Assembly: GCF_004363655.1 (NCBI RefSeq)
Contig: NZ_SNZH01000013.1
Coordinates: 62,001-126,000 of the forward strand
Direction of reading: 5' to 3'
From: Tahibacter aquaticus
GTDB taxonomy: Bacteria; Pseudomonadota; Gammaproteobacteria; Xanthomonadales; Rhodanobacteraceae
DNA length: 64,000 nt
A model generated the notes under the pieces. It did no database searches. It was not told where the DNA came from and worked only from the letters and a program-made list of their open reading frames with translations. Positions within the stretch are counted from its first letter, which is position 1; each line of letters starts with the position of its first letter. The position numbers and the translations under genes are program-made. Shown piece after piece: positions 17,626-27,816 of this stretch.

Positions 17626-18638
17626 GCGCCACCGTGGTGGCGGAAGTAGTCGGCGAACAGCACGGCGGCGCTGGCGGCAATATTCAAACTTTCCACTTTT
17701 CCGGTGCCGGGGATGGTCAGGCGCAGGTCGGCCGCATCGATCAGCGGCGCGCTCATGCCTTCGTTCTCGGCACCGAATACCAGGGCCAGTCGCGCCGGCA
17801 GCGGGTTCTGGTACAGGCTGACGCCGGCGCGCGGCACGGTGGCGGCAATGGCGAAGCCGGCGGCGCGCAGCTGCGCCAGCAGTTCCGCCTGTGCCGGCGC
17901 ACGCGCCAGCGGCACGATTTCGGCGCCGCCTTCGGCGACGCGGCAGGCCGCGCCGGACAGGGTGAGGCTGGAATCCTGCGGCAGCACGATGCCGGCAATG
18001 CCGAAATTCGCCGCGCTGCGCAGTACGGCGCCGAAGTTGTGCGGGTTGCCCACGCCGTCGAGCAGTACCAGCAGGGCCGGCTGCGGCGCGGGCGGCAGTT
18101 GCGCCAGCAGCTCGTCCAGGCTCAGCGGCGCGCGCCGGCGCATTTCCAGGCAAATGCCTTCGTGATGCTGGCTGGCCGTGAGCTTGGCCAGGTCAGCGGG
18201 TTCCACCACGCGATAACCCAGGCGCTGCTGTACCAGCCAGGCCAGCAAGGTCTTGAACTCGGGAATGCGTTCTTCGGTGAGATAGGCCTTGCGCAGATCC
18301 TGCGGCCGGCTGGCGAACGCGGCCTTGCAGGCATTGATGCCGAACAGGCGCAGCTCTTCCTGGCGTTGCTGGGTTTCCGGGCGCGGCGGCGGCGGCATTG
18401 CGGCCGAAGCCCCGGCGCGCGAGGAGCCTGCGCTCCAGCTGCGCGGTTCGTCGCGCGGGCCGCGATAGGCGGTATCGCGCCGCGGCGCATCGCTGCGCGG
18501 GGCGGCATCGCCGCCGGCGGCGGCGCGCAGGCGTTCGCGTTCGCGCTTGTCGGGGCGGGCCTGGCCGACGCGCGGACGCGCAGTGTTCCAGGGGCTGTCA
18601 CCGCCGCGGGGCGGTTTGCTGTCGTCGTGGGAAGTCAT
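17622..18638 (-). CDS. TrmH/SpoU-family RNA 2'-O-methyltransferase with long basic N-terminus (YfiF-like)
   Basis: This 338-residue protein has the SPOUT catalytic motifs in the C-terminal half: NPHNFGAVLRSAANFG (motif 1, with the catalytic-type Arg), FGAENEGM (motif 2) and IPGTGKVESLNIAASAAVL (motif 3). A substrate-binding domain (RLFGINACKAAF) precedes them. The first ~90 residues are Arg/Pro-rich and probably disordered, as in E. coli YfiF, whereas RlmB and TrmH are nearer 240 residues. The family transfers a methyl group from S-adenosylmethionine to a ribose 2'-OH in rRNA or tRNA; the exact target cannot be read from sequence. It overlaps the VOC gene start by four bases. Confidence 0.9.
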   Translation of the reverse strand: MTSHDDSKPPRGGDSPWNTARPRVGQARPDKRERERLRAAAGGDAAPRSDAPRRDTAYRGPRDEPRSWSAGSSRAGASAAMPPPPRPETQQRQEELRLFGINACKAAFASRPQDLRKAYLTEERIPEFKTLLAWLVQQRLGYRVVEPADLAKLTASQHHEGICLEMRRRAPLSLDELLAQLPPAPQPALLVLLDGVGNPHNFGAVLRSAANFGIAGIVLPQDSSLTLSGAACRVAEGGAEIVPLARAPAQAELLAQLRAAGFAIAATVPRAGVSLYQNPLPARLALVFGAENEGMSAPLIDAADLRLTIPGTGKVESLNIAASAAVLFADYFRHHGGA

Positions 18639-18698
18639 GGGCGGGCCGGAAAACGGTGCGGCGCGAAGAATACCGCTTCGCGCCGCGGGTCGCTTCGA

Positions 18699-21600
18699 TC
18701 AGGCGGTTTCCGCATCCGGATGGGCCGTTTCCTGCTCTTCGATCTCGCGCGCAACCGCCTCGGGCGAGCGGGTGAAGCGCGCCAGCAGCAGATAGAACAC
18801 CGGCACCACGAACAGCGACAGCAGGGTGGACAAGGTCACGCCGAAGACGACGACCACGCCAATGGTGACGCGGCTGGCCGCACCCGCGCCGGAGGCGAGC
18901 ACCAGCGGGACGGCGCCGGTGATCGTCGCGATGGAGGTCATCAGGATGGGGCGCAGGCGGATGGCCGAGGCATCGAGGATGGCATCGCGCACGCTGCGGC
19001 CCTGGTCGCGCAGTTGGTTGGCGAATTCGACGATGAGGATGCCGTTCTTCGCCGCCAGGCCGATCAGCATCACGATGCCGATCTGGCTGAACAGGTTCAG
19101 GCTCGATCCCCATAGCCACAGGCCGAGCAAGGCGCCGAGCACCGCCAGCGGCACGGTCAGCATGATCACCAGCGGATGCACGAAGCTTTCGAACTGCGCC
19201 GCCAGTACCAGGAACACGATCAGCAAGGCCATGGCGAAGGTGAACGCGACAGCGCCGCCGGCTTTCTGGAATTCGCGCGATTCGCCCTTGTAGTCGATCT
19301 GCGCCGTATCGGGCAGTTCTTCTGCCGCGGCCTGGCGCATCCAGTCCAGCGCCTCGCCCAGCGGATAGCCCGGCGCCAGGCCGGCCGACAGGGTGATCGC
19401 GCGCAGGCGGTTGAAGCGGTTCAGGGTGCCCGGCTCGGCCAGCTCGCTCAGGGTGACCAGGTTGGCCAGCGGAATCAGCTGGCCGCTGCGCGCCCGCACA
19501 TAGAGGTTGGTCAGGTCGGTCGGGCTGCGCCGGTCGCTGTCCTGCGCCTGCAGGATCACGTCGTACTCTTCGCCGCCATCGACAAACGTGGTGACGCGGC
19601 GCGAACCCATCATGGTTTCCAGGGTGCGGCCGATGTCGTCGACCGACACACCGATGTCCGCCGCGCGCGAGCGGTCGATGCTGACGCGCAGCTGCGGCCG
19701 GGTTTCCTTGTAGTCGGAATCGACCGCGAACATCTGCGGATTCGCTTCCATGCGCTTGAGCATGCGGTCACGCCATTCGACCAGTTCGTCGTAGCTGGGA
19801 CCGCCCAGCACCATCTGCATGGGCTGGCCGCCGGAGCGCACCAGGCCCTGGCGGATCTGCGGAATCGCCCGCACGCCGGGGATATCGATCAACAGCGCCC
19901 GCGCCTGCTCCACCACTTCCGCGGTGGTCTTGTCGCGTTCGTTCCAGGGCTTGAGCAGTACCGTCGCCTGGCCGGTATGCATTTCCTCGCTGCGGCCCCA
20001 ACTGCCGGGCACGCGCGAGTTGATGCGGAAGATCGGGCTGCTGTCGCCGGACAGCGTCATCAGCCGCTTTTCCACTTCTTTCATCTGTTGCACGGTGTAG
20101 TCGAAGCCGGCACCTTCCGGGCCCTGCACCATGGTGAAGAATGCGCCGCGGTCTTCCGGCGGCGCCAGCTCCTTGGGCACCTGCACGAACAGCACGCCGA
20201 TGGCGGCCACGGCCAGCAGCAGCGCCGCACCGACCAGCAGCGGATGGCCGACGCTGCGGTCCAGCGCATGCCGATAGCCCCGGCTCAACGCGCCCAGGCT
20301 GCGTTCGGTCCAGGCGACGAAGCCTTTTTCGTGCTTGTGCGCGCGCAGCAGGCGCGAGCACATCATCGGCGTCAGGGTCAGCGCGACGAAGGCGGAAATC
20401 GCCACGGCACCGGCCACGGCCACCGCCAGTTCGCGGAACAGGCGGCCGTTGTTGCCGTCCATGAAGGCGATGGGCAGGAATACGGCGATCAGCACCGCCG
20501 TGGTGGCGATCACGGCGAAAGCGACCTGGCGCGAACCGCGGTACGCCGCGATCAGCGGCGGCTCGCCCAGGTCGACGCGGCGCTGGCAGTTTTCCAGCAC
20601 GACGATGGCGTCGTCGACCACGAGTCCGATCGACAGCACCAGCGCCAGCAGCGTCAGCAGGTTGATGGAAAAGCCAAAGATATACAAACCGAGAAATGCA
20701 GCAATGACGCAGACCGGCACGGTGACGGCCGGAATCAGCGCGGCGCGTGCACTGCCCAGGAACAGGAAGATCACCACCAGCACCAGCAGCACCGCTTCGC
20801 CCAGGGTCTTGTAGACCTGGTGCACGGCCGCGTCGATGAAGATGGTCGAGTCGTAGCTCACGCCCATGGTGGTGTTTTCGGGCAGCGAGGTCTGGATGCG
20901 CGCCATTTCCGCTTTCACCCGGTCGGCCACGTCGAGGCTGTTGGCGGTGGACGTCTTGACGATGCCCAGGCCGACCATGGGTTTGCCGTTGCCGTGGAAA
21001 TAGGCGCGGCGGTCTTCCGAGGCGCGTTCGACCTTGGCGATTTCGCTCAGGCGCGTGACATGGCCGTCCTCGGATTTGTTGATCGCCAGCTGGGCGAAAT
21101 CTTCGGCCGAACGGTAGTCGCGGGAGACGCGCAGGGTGAAGTCGCGCGTATCCGATTCGATGCGGCCGGCCGGCAGTTCCACATTTTCCCGGCGCAGCGC
21201 TGCTTCCACGTCGTTGGCCGTGAGGTTGCGCGCGGCCATGGCCTTGCGGTCGATCCAGATGCGCATGGCATAGCGCTGGCCGCCGGCGATATTCACCTGG
21301 GCCACGCCGTCGATGGACGAGAGGCGGTCGACCACGTAGCGGTCGGCATAGTCGGTCAGCGCCAAGGTGTCGAGGTTGGTGGAGCTGAGGTTCAGCCAGA
21401 CGATGACGTCGGCATCGCCTTCGACCTTGGCCACCTGCGGCGGATCGATTTCCTCGGGCAGGCGGTCGGACGCGCGCGCCACCGCATCGCGCACGTCGTT
21501 GGCGGCGCCTTCGATGTCGCGGCTCAGGGTGAATTCCATGGTGATGCTGGAACGCCCGTTGCGGCTGGACGACTGCACCGTTTCCACGCCTTCGATGCCG

Positions 21601-21815
21601 GCGACAGCATCTTCCAGCACCTGGGTCACGCGGGTTTCCACTACGCCGGCAGAAGCGCCGGTATACGTGGTGTCGATGGATACGATGGGCGGATCGATAT
21701 TCGGCAGTTCGCGCAGCGGCAGGCGCGTGAACGCGATCAGGCCGAGCACCAGCAGGATCAGCGACAACACCGTCGCAAAGACCGGGCGCTTGACCGAAAC
21801 GTCGGAAAGCAGCAT
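18699..21815 (-). CDS. RND multidrug efflux permease (HAE1/AcrB type)
   Basis: This 1,038-residue inner-membrane proton antiporter starts MLLSDVSVKRPVFATVLSLI, typical of HAE1 pumps, with GAGGAG just upstream of the ATG at 21815. It shows the usual twelve-helix plan in two halves with large periplasmic loops, the paired Asp of helix 4 (GLVVDDAIVVLEN), and the terminal helix cluster (GIVMLIGLAAKNGILIVEFA). It starts 10 bp after the stop of its membrane-fusion partner, so the two are one operon. The pump exports drugs or other amphiphiles across both membranes through a TolC/OprM-type channel, which is not encoded in this window. The C-terminus ends REIEEQETAHPDAETA, a normal cytoplasmic tail. 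Confidence 0.96.
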   Translation of the reverse strand: MLLSDVSVKRPVFATVLSLILLVLGLIAFTRLPLRELPNIDPPIVSIDTTYTGASAGVVETRVTQVLEDAVAGIEGVETVQSSSRNGRSSITMEFTLSRDIEGAANDVRDAVARASDRLPEEIDPPQVAKVEGDADVIVWLNLSSTNLDTLALTDYADRYVVDRLSSIDGVAQVNIAGGQRYAMRIWIDRKAMAARNLTANDVEAALRRENVELPAGRIESDTRDFTLRVSRDYRSAEDFAQLAINKSEDGHVTRLSEIAKVERASEDRRAYFHGNGKPMVGLGIVKTSTANSLDVADRVKAEMARIQTSLPENTTMGVSYDSTIFIDAAVHQVYKTLGEAVLLVLVVIFLFLGSARAALIPAVTVPVCVIAAFLGLYIFGFSINLLTLLALVLSIGLVVDDAIVVLENCQRRVDLGEPPLIAAYRGSRQVAFAVIATTAVLIAVFLPIAFMDGNNGRLFRELAVAVAGAVAISAFVALTLTPMMCSRLLRAHKHEKGFVAWTERSLGALSRGYRHALDRSVGHPLLVGAALLLAVAAIGVLFVQVPKELAPPEDRGAFFTMVQGPEGAGFDYTVQQMKEVEKRLMTLSGDSSPIFRINSRVPGSWGRSEEMHTGQATVLLKPWNERDKTTAEVVEQARALLIDIPGVRAIPQIRQGLVRSGGQPMQMVLGGPSYDELVEWRDRMLKRMEANPQMFAVDSDYKETRPQLRVSIDRSRAADIGVSVDDIGRTLETMMGSRRVTTFVDGGEEYDVILQAQDSDRRSPTDLTNLYVRARSGQLIPLANLVTLSELAEPGTLNRFNRLRAITLSAGLAPGYPLGEALDWMRQAAAEELPDTAQIDYKGESREFQKAGGAVAFTFAMALLIVFLVLAAQFESFVHPLVIMLTVPLAVLGALLGLWLWGSSLNLFSQIGIVMLIGLAAKNGILIVEFANQLRDQGRSVRDAILDASAIRLRPILMTSIATITGAVPLVLASGAGAASRVTIGVVVVFGVTLSTLLSLFVVPVFYLLLARFTRSPEAVAREIEEQETAHPDAETA

Positions 21816-21825
21816 GGCGCTCTCC

Positions 21826-22893
21826 TCAGTTGCTGGCAGGAGCGGTGGTGGCCGCAACGCGCTGTTCCACGGCGACGCGCGCGCCGCTGCGCAGCTTGAC
21901 CGTGCCGTCGAGCACGATGCGGTCGCCCGCCTGCAGGCCTTCGCGCACTTCGATCTCGCCGCGGCGGCGTGCGCCGGGCACGATGCGTACCTGCTCCACG
22001 CTGTCGTCGGGCTTGATGCGGAACACGTAGGCATCGGTACCGACCTGGACCAGCGCAATCTCCGGCAGCACCAGCACGTCGCGCGGTGCGCGGAACACCT
22101 TTACGGACAGCAGCATGCCCGGGCGCAGCACGCGCTCGGGATTGAGGATTTCCGCGCGTACCAGCACCGAGCGCGAGGCGCTGTCCACACGCGAATCGAT
22201 CGAACTGATCTTGCCCTGCCATGTGCGCTCGGGCCAGGCCGCCGTGGTGGCCTGTACTTCCTGGCCGGTCTGCAGCGCGCCGAGCAGGGTTTCCGGCACG
22301 GAGAAATCGAGCTTGATCAGGTCGACATCGTCGAGCGTGGTGATTTCGGTGCCGGGCGTGACCAGGGTGCCCGGGCTGACCCGGCGCAGGCCGAGCACGC
22401 CGCTGAACGGTGCGGTGATGACGCGATCGGACAGTTGCGCGCGGATCGCATCGACCTTGGCGCTGTTGGAGTCGCGCGAGGCCTGTGCCGTGTCGAACAA
22501 GGCCTTGGACACGGTGCCCTGCTTCACCAGATCCTGCTGGCGCTGGTACTGGCGATCAGCATCTTTCGCCATGGCCTGGGCGTCCTTGAGCTGGGCGGCC
22601 TGCTGGCTGGACGTGAGTTCGACCAGCACGTCGCCGGCCTGTACCGCCTGGCCGTCGCTGAAGTTAACCCGGCGCACGGTCTCGGTGATCTTGGCGGTGA
22701 GAATGGTCGATTCGTTGGCCCGGGCCGTACCCAGGGCTTCGATCACATCCGACCAGGGCTGCAGTTGCACGACTTGCGCGGTCACCTTGGCCGGCGCCGC
22801 GACCGTGGCGGCCTTGGCCTGGTCCTGGCTTTTGCACGCAGCCAGGCTCAGACAGGCGAAAACGAGGACAACTGACGGGTAACGCTGGCGCAT
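21826..22893 (-). CDS. RND periplasmic adaptor lipoprotein (membrane fusion protein)
   Basis: This 355-residue protein begins MRQRYPSVVLVFACLSLAAC, a lipoprotein signal with LAAC lipobox; AAGGA lies upstream. It has the standard MFP order: lipoyl half (ITETVRRVNFSDGQAVQAGD), a coiled-coil hairpin (~95-150), second lipoyl half (VITAPFSGVLGLRRVSPGT), beta-barrel and membrane-proximal domain. It bridges the permease encoded next to an outer-membrane channel. The 139-bp gap before it suggests a separate promoter from emrB, although all five efflux genes point the same way. Confidence 0.95.
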   Translation of the reverse strand: MRQRYPSVVLVFACLSLAACKSQDQAKAATVAAPAKVTAQVVQLQPWSDVIEALGTARANESTILTAKITETVRRVNFSDGQAVQAGDVLVELTSSQQAAQLKDAQAMAKDADRQYQRQQDLVKQGTVSKALFDTAQASRDSNSAKVDAIRAQLSDRVITAPFSGVLGLRRVSPGTLVTPGTEITTLDDVDLIKLDFSVPETLLGALQTGQEVQATTAAWPERTWQGKISSIDSRVDSASRSVLVRAEILNPERVLRPGMLLSVKVFRAPRDVLVLPEIALVQVGTDAYVFRIKPDDSVEQVRIVPGARRRGEIEVREGLQAGDRIVLDGTVKLRSGARVAVEQRVAATTAPASN

Positions 22894-23032
22894 CTTTCGG
22901 GTTTCCTTGTCCGCCCCTGCAGAAGCGCGGGACGGGGTGATGGTCGCGGAGCGGCACTCCGCTACAACCGGCACCGAGCGCAATGGCTCAGTCCGCGACC
23001 ATCCTACGCACCGGGCGTTGCCGGCGAGTGAA

Positions 23033-24565
23033 TCAATGATCGATCGCTGCGGCGGCGGGGACCGGTGCAGCGTCGCGGCGCGGACGCCGGAACAACAGCA
23101 GCAACGGTATCGCAGCAACGGTCAGGATCATCATCAGCCAGAAGTCATTGAGGAAGGCAATTGCGGCAGCCTGACGGGAAACTTCGCCATTCAGTGCAGC
23201 CAGGCCGCCCACGGAGTGCAGATCGATGCCCGCCGGCAGCGGCGTATGACCGTAAGGCGTGATGCGCGAAGCAAGCTCCGCATGGTTGGTCTGGGTAGAG
23301 CGCGACAGCACTGTCATCACCAGCGAGATGCCGATGCTGGAGCCGAGGTTGCGGGTCAGGCTGAACATGCCGGCCGCTTCGGTGCGGCGCGGCCCGGGCA
23401 GCGTGGCATAGGCCATGGTCGATACCGGCACGAAGACCAGCCCCAGGCCCAGCCCCTGGATCACGCCGGCCCAGATCACCGGGCCGGACGGCATGTCGGC
23501 GCTGAAATGTGCCATTTGCCACAACGATACAACCGTCAGCATCAGGCCGGTGAAGATCAGTGCGCGCGCATCCACGCCGCGGGCAAGCAGACGCCCGACC
23601 AACAGCATCGCCACCAGCGTACCGACGCCGCGCGGCGCCATCAGCAGGCCGGTGGTCACCACCGGATAGCCCATCAGGCTCTGCAGATACGGCGGCAGCA
23701 AGGCCATGGTGGCGAACAGCACCACGCCGATCACGAAGATAAAGATATTGCCGGACAGGAAACTGCGGTCGCGCAGCAGGCCCAGATCGAGGAAGGGCCG
23801 CTCGGCCGTGCGCCAGTGCACCCAGTAGAGATAGAAGCCGAGGAAGGCAATGCCCGCTTCGAGCTGGATTTCCAGCGCGGAGAACCAGTCCTGCGATTCG
23901 CCACGATCCAGCATCAGCTGCAGGCCGCCGACGCCGGCGGCGAGCAGCAGAAAGCCGCGCCAGTCGAAGCGGTAGTCGTGCGCTTCGTCCGGCGGCACGC
24001 TGGCCAGCACGCCCATCAGCGCGGCGATGCCGATCGGCAGGTTGATCAGGAACACCCAGTGCCAGCTGTAGTGATCGGTCAGCCAGCCGCCCAGCGGCGG
24101 GCCGAGGATGGGGCCGATCATCACGCCCATGCCCCACATCGCCATGGCGGCGCCGTGCTTTTCCTTGGGGAATACGTCGAGCAGGGTGGACTGGGAAATC
24201 GGCACCAGCGCTGCACCGAACAGGCCCTGCAATACGCGGAACCCGACCATCTGGCCTATGTCGCCGGCCACGGCGCAGAGCATCGAGGCAATCGTGAAGC
24301 CGCCGATGGCAAACGCCAGCAGGCGGCGGCGGCCCAGCTTGGCAGCCAGCCAGCCGGTCGCCGGCGTGGCGATGGCCGCAGCGACGATGTAGGAGGTCAG
24401 CACCCAGGACACCTGGTCCTGGGTGGCCGACAGCGAGCCCTGCATGTCCGGCAGGGCGACGTTGGCGATGGTGGTGTCGATCACCTGCATCAGCGTCGCC
24501 AGCATGATGGAGGCCACCAGCAGCGGCAGATTGGAGACCTGGCGATGACTTGTTGCAGCACTCAT
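23033..24565 (-). CDS. emrB: DHA2-family MFS multidrug exporter (EmrB-like)
   Basis: This 510-residue membrane protein has the DHA2 (14-helix) signature. Helix 1 carries MLATLMQVIDTTIANVALPD (family motif D1), a Y-IVAAAIATPATGWLAAKLGRRR loop corresponds to motif A, and the middle segment GVMIGPILGPPLGGWLTDHY corresponds to motif C. It pairs with the adaptor gene 26 bp upstream to form an EmrAB-type tripartite pump that exports hydrophobic compounds by proton antiport. The MarR gene at the head of the operon is the likely regulator. The predicted ribosome site is weak, consistent with coupling to emrA. Confidence 0.95.
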   Translation of the reverse strand: MSAATSHRQVSNLPLLVASIMLATLMQVIDTTIANVALPDMQGSLSATQDQVSWVLTSYIVAAAIATPATGWLAAKLGRRRLLAFAIGGFTIASMLCAVAGDIGQMVGFRVLQGLFGAALVPISQSTLLDVFPKEKHGAAMAMWGMGVMIGPILGPPLGGWLTDHYSWHWVFLINLPIGIAALMGVLASVPPDEAHDYRFDWRGFLLLAAGVGGLQLMLDRGESQDWFSALEIQLEAGIAFLGFYLYWVHWRTAERPFLDLGLLRDRSFLSGNIFIFVIGVVLFATMALLPPYLQSLMGYPVVTTGLLMAPRGVGTLVAMLLVGRLLARGVDARALIFTGLMLTVVSLWQMAHFSADMPSGPVIWAGVIQGLGLGLVFVPVSTMAYATLPGPRRTEAAGMFSLTRNLGSSIGISLVMTVLSRSTQTNHAELASRITPYGHTPLPAGIDLHSVGGLAALNGEVSRQAAAIAFLNDFWLMMILTVAAIPLLLLFRRPRRDAAPVPAAAAIDH

Positions 24566-24591
24566 TGCACTTTATCCAATGTGGATTCGTA

Positions 24592-25698
24592 TCAGCGGCT
24601 GGCGACCGGTGCCTCGGCGTTGTGGCCGCCGAAGAAGTGCGAATAGCGTGCGCGTTCGGCACCGGTGTCGATCTCGACCTCGGCGCTCATGCCGGCGCGC
24701 AGGGTCGGCGCGCCCTCGGCAGGTTCCAGCGCCAGGCGCACCGGAATGCGCTGCACGATCTTGACCCAGTTGCCAGTGGCGTTCTGCGCCGGAAGCACGG
24801 CGAACTGCGCGCCCGAGGCCGGGCTGATCGAGGCCACCCTGGCCTTCCAGTGCTTGCCCGGATAGGTGTCGATCGCTATTTCGGCAGACTGGCCGACGCT
24901 GACATTGGTCAGGTCGGTTTCCTTGAAATTGGCTTCCACCCACAGTGTCGCAGTGGCTACCAGCGGCATCGCCGGCTGACCGACACTGAGGAATTCGCCG
25001 ACCTGCAGATCGGTCTTGCCGATCACGCCGTCGACCGGAGCGCGTACCTCAGCGTGGGACAGATCGAGCTTGGCCTGGGCCAGCTGCGCCATCGCCAGCT
25101 TGTAGCCCGGCAGCGATTCGTTGCTCGCGCTGGGCAGGCCGCCCAGGGTGCTCTGCGCCTTGGCCACGGCGGCGGAATTCGAATCGCGCTTGCCGCGCGT
25201 ACTGGCCACGGTATTGGCTGCATCGTCCAGCGCCTGCTGCGCGACCAGGCCGCGCTTGCGCAGATCCTGCACGCGCGTGTACTGCTGCTGGGCGTGTTCC
25301 ATGTCGGCCTGGGCCGAACGCAGATCGGCCTCGGCACCGCGGTAGCCGTTGCGCGCACCGTCGAGCAGGCTGCGCACGGAATCGGCCTGCGCTTCCAGGC
25401 GCGCCACGGCAATCTGCAGCGGCTCCTGGTCGATGCGGAACAGCAGTTCGCCGGCCTTGACCGGCTGGTTCTCGCGCACCAGCACTTCCACTACGCGGCC
25501 GCCGATCTGCGGCGAGATGGTGATCTGGTCGGCCTGTACATAGGCGTTGTCGGTGCCGACAAAGCGGCCACCGGTGAAATACAGCCAGCCGGCCACGCCC
25601 AGCACCAGGGCCGGACCGGCAATCCATAGCAAGGTGTTGGAGCGCTTGCGCGGCGCGGCGGGCGCGGCGTTCGCAGAAGTTTCGGTCTTGGCAGTCAT
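24592..25698 (-). CDS. emrA: EmrA-like HlyD-family adaptor of the MFS pump
   Basis: This 368-residue protein starts at 25698 (MTAKTETSANAAPAAPRKRS). There is one N-terminal membrane helix (NTLLWIAGPALVLGVAGWLY), then the first lipoyl half with GTDNAYVQADQITISPQIGG, a signature of EmrA/FarA-type adaptors. A long coiled-coil hairpin follows, then VRAPVDGVIGKTDLQVGEFL and a C-terminal barrel. It sits 8 bp after the marR stop and before emrB. The protein links the inner-membrane MFS pump to an outer-membrane channel. Confidence 0.95.
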   Translation of the reverse strand: MTAKTETSANAAPAAPRKRSNTLLWIAGPALVLGVAGWLYFTGGRFVGTDNAYVQADQITISPQIGGRVVEVLVRENQPVKAGELLFRIDQEPLQIAVARLEAQADSVRSLLDGARNGYRGAEADLRSAQADMEHAQQQYTRVQDLRKRGLVAQQALDDAANTVASTRGKRDSNSAAVAKAQSTLGGLPSASNESLPGYKLAMAQLAQAKLDLSHAEVRAPVDGVIGKTDLQVGEFLSVGQPAMPLVATATLWVEANFKETDLTNVSVGQSAEIAIDTYPGKHWKARVASISPASGAQFAVLPAQNATGNWVKIVQRIPVRLALEPAEGAPTLRAGMSAEVEIDTGAERARYSHFFGGHNAEAPVASR

Positions 25699-25706
25699 GG
25701 CGTGGC

Positions 25707-26174
25707 TCAGTCTGGGTTGCTGTTCTTGGGAGAGGTTTCTTCGAGCGCGAGCAGGTTCTGCTTCATGCGGTCGAGGGTGGCGATGCAGGCGATCAGCTCG
25801 GCGTCGGCAATGCCGGCCAGGGCGTCGTCGCGCAGGCCGCTGGCGATGATTTCCATGTCGTCGAGCACGCCGTGCGCCTTGTCCGTGGTGTGCAGGCGCC
25901 AGACGCGGCGGTCGGCGGGGTCGGCACGGCGCTCGACGAAGCCGGCCTGCTGCAGGCGATCGATCACGCGGCCGACCGGGATGGGTTCCATCTCCAGAAG
26001 CTCGGCCAGCGCCTTCTGGCTGATGCCTTCGTGGCGGTGAATGCTCTTGATGGCGCGCCACTGGGCTCGGGTCAGGCCCAGCGGCCCGGCGCGGCGGTCG
26101 AAATGCTTGCGCAGCAGCCGCGTCACATCCAGCAGCGGGTAGGCGAAGTTGGCACGGGGATCGGGGCTATTCAT
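25707..26174 (-). CDS. MarR-family transcriptional regulator of the efflux operon
   Basis: This 155-residue winged-helix regulator is taken from the ATG at 26174 (MNSPDPRANFAYPLL); a second ATG five codons upstream (26189) is also possible. The recognition region reads ISQKALAELLEMEPIPVGRVIDRL and the wing reads RRADPADRRVWRLHTT, with the conserved D-R-R of MarR proteins. It heads the emrA-emrB operon and the start lies against two inverted repeats, so autorepression and ligand-released repression of the pump are likely. The effector is unknown. Confidence 0.93.
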   Translation of the reverse strand: MNSPDPRANFAYPLLDVTRLLRKHFDRRAGPLGLTRAQWRAIKSIHRHEGISQKALAELLEMEPIPVGRVIDRLQQAGFVERRADPADRRVWRLHTTDKAHGVLDDMEIIASGLRDDALAGIADAELIACIATLDRMKQNLLALEETSPKNSNPD

Positions 26175-26192
26175 GACTGCCGCATACATTAT

Positions 26193-26218
26193 TGCCTAGG
26201 CAGGTATTTATCAATACC
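26193..26218. promoter_or_regulatory. Two adjacent palindromes, probable MarR operator
   Basis: TGCCTAGGCA (26193-26202) is a perfect 10-bp palindrome inside a looser dyad, TATTGCCT/AGGCAGGTA. It is followed at once by GGTATT-TATC-AATACC (26203-26218), a perfect 6-bp inverted repeat. Both lie immediately upstream of the marR start codons, where a MarR repressor would block its own promoter. Confidence 0.6.
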
Positions 26219-26326
26219 GGCCAGTTCAGTAATGCCCCCGACCAAGGTCTAGGCGCGGCGGCGCCGCCAGTGCACCATCGCCCCAGCGCCGCCAGGCGCA
26301 GGAACAGGGCAATACCGGAGTACCCG

Positions 26327-26850
<524 letters not shown>

Positions 26851-26854
<4 letters not shown>

Positions 26855-27705
26855 ACACCGGCACGCTGAGCCGCCGCCCCATCCTGCCCGTACGCTGGAA
26901 GCTGCAGGCCGCCGAACTGCTTGCCGATACGCCGACCAGCCGGGTATGGAAGGTGCTGCGCGAAGACGGCCGCCCGGCCGTGCTCAAGGCGCTCAAACCG
27001 CTGGGCGTGGAAGACGAGTTACGCGGCAAATACCTGCTGCGCTGGCGCCAGGGTTTCGGCCTGATACGCCTGTTGCGCGCCGCCGGGCCGAACTTGTTGC
27101 TGGAATATGCCGGCGAACGGCCGTTGAGTGCGGTGATCGCCAGCGACGGCGACAGCGCCGCAACCGAAATCGCGGCCGATGTGCTGGCGCGCCTCATGGC
27201 GCCCAGTACACGACCGCTGCCGGCCGAGCTGCAGCCGCTGCGCGAACGCTTCCAGCCGCTGTTCGACAAAGCGCAGATCGACCGCGATGCGGGCCGGAAC
27301 AGCCACTACCCCGCCGCCGCGGCGATTGCCCAGCGCCTGCTGGACAGCCCGGTGGCCCACTGCCCCCTGCATGGCGACCTGCATCACGACAACATCTACT
27401 ACGGCCGCCGCGGCTGGTTGGCGATCGACCCCAAGGGACTGGTCGGCGACCCGGGCTTCGATGCGGCCAACCTGTTCTTCAATCCGCTGGAGCGCACCGA
27501 TCTCTGCCTGGACCACGCGCGTATCGCCTTCATGGCCGTCACCTTCGGCGCCACGCTGAAGCAATCGCCGCGGCTGATGCTCGATCACGCCATCGCCTAC
27601 GGCGCGCTGTCGGCGGCCTGGCATGCGGGCGATGCCAACGCCATCGACGAAGCGCGCGAACTGTCCGTCGTCGCTGCCGTGAGCGAAGTGGCGGCGCATT
27701 TCTAG
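26851..27705 (+). CDS. Aminoglycoside/streptomycin 6-phosphotransferase-like kinase
   Basis: This 284-residue kinase is taken from a TTG at 26851 that overlaps the macrodomain TGA (TTGA), so it is read by translational coupling. The C-terminal lobe carries [15 protein letters not shown] (Brenner motif with catalytic Asp) and [20 protein letters not shown] (metal-binding Asp). The N-lobe has AVLKALKP as the ATP-binding Lys region. This is the APH(6)/hydroxyurea-kinase family, which includes streptomycin 6-kinases but also many chromosomal enzymes acting on other small metabolites. The substrate is not known. The link with a macrodomain might indicate an ADP-ribose-related metabolite, which is inference only. 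Confidence 0.85.
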
Positions 27706-27748
27706 CCAGGGCCTGCGCCTGCGGCCTGTGCAAAGCGGCAAAACATAC

Positions 27749-27772
27749 GCATGCGCACTTTTCTGCACATGC
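27749..27772. promoter_or_regulatory. Inverted repeat upstream of the PNGase A-like gene
   Basis: GCATGCGCA (27749-27757) and TGCACATGC (27764-27772) are inverted copies matching at 8 of 9 positions around a 6-bp spacer. They lie 45 bp before the downstream start codon. It is a candidate operator; no regulator is assigned. Confidence 0.35.
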
Positions 27773-27816
27773 TACTTTTACCGCTTCAGGGGAAGTCCAA
27801 CGATACGGAGACAACC

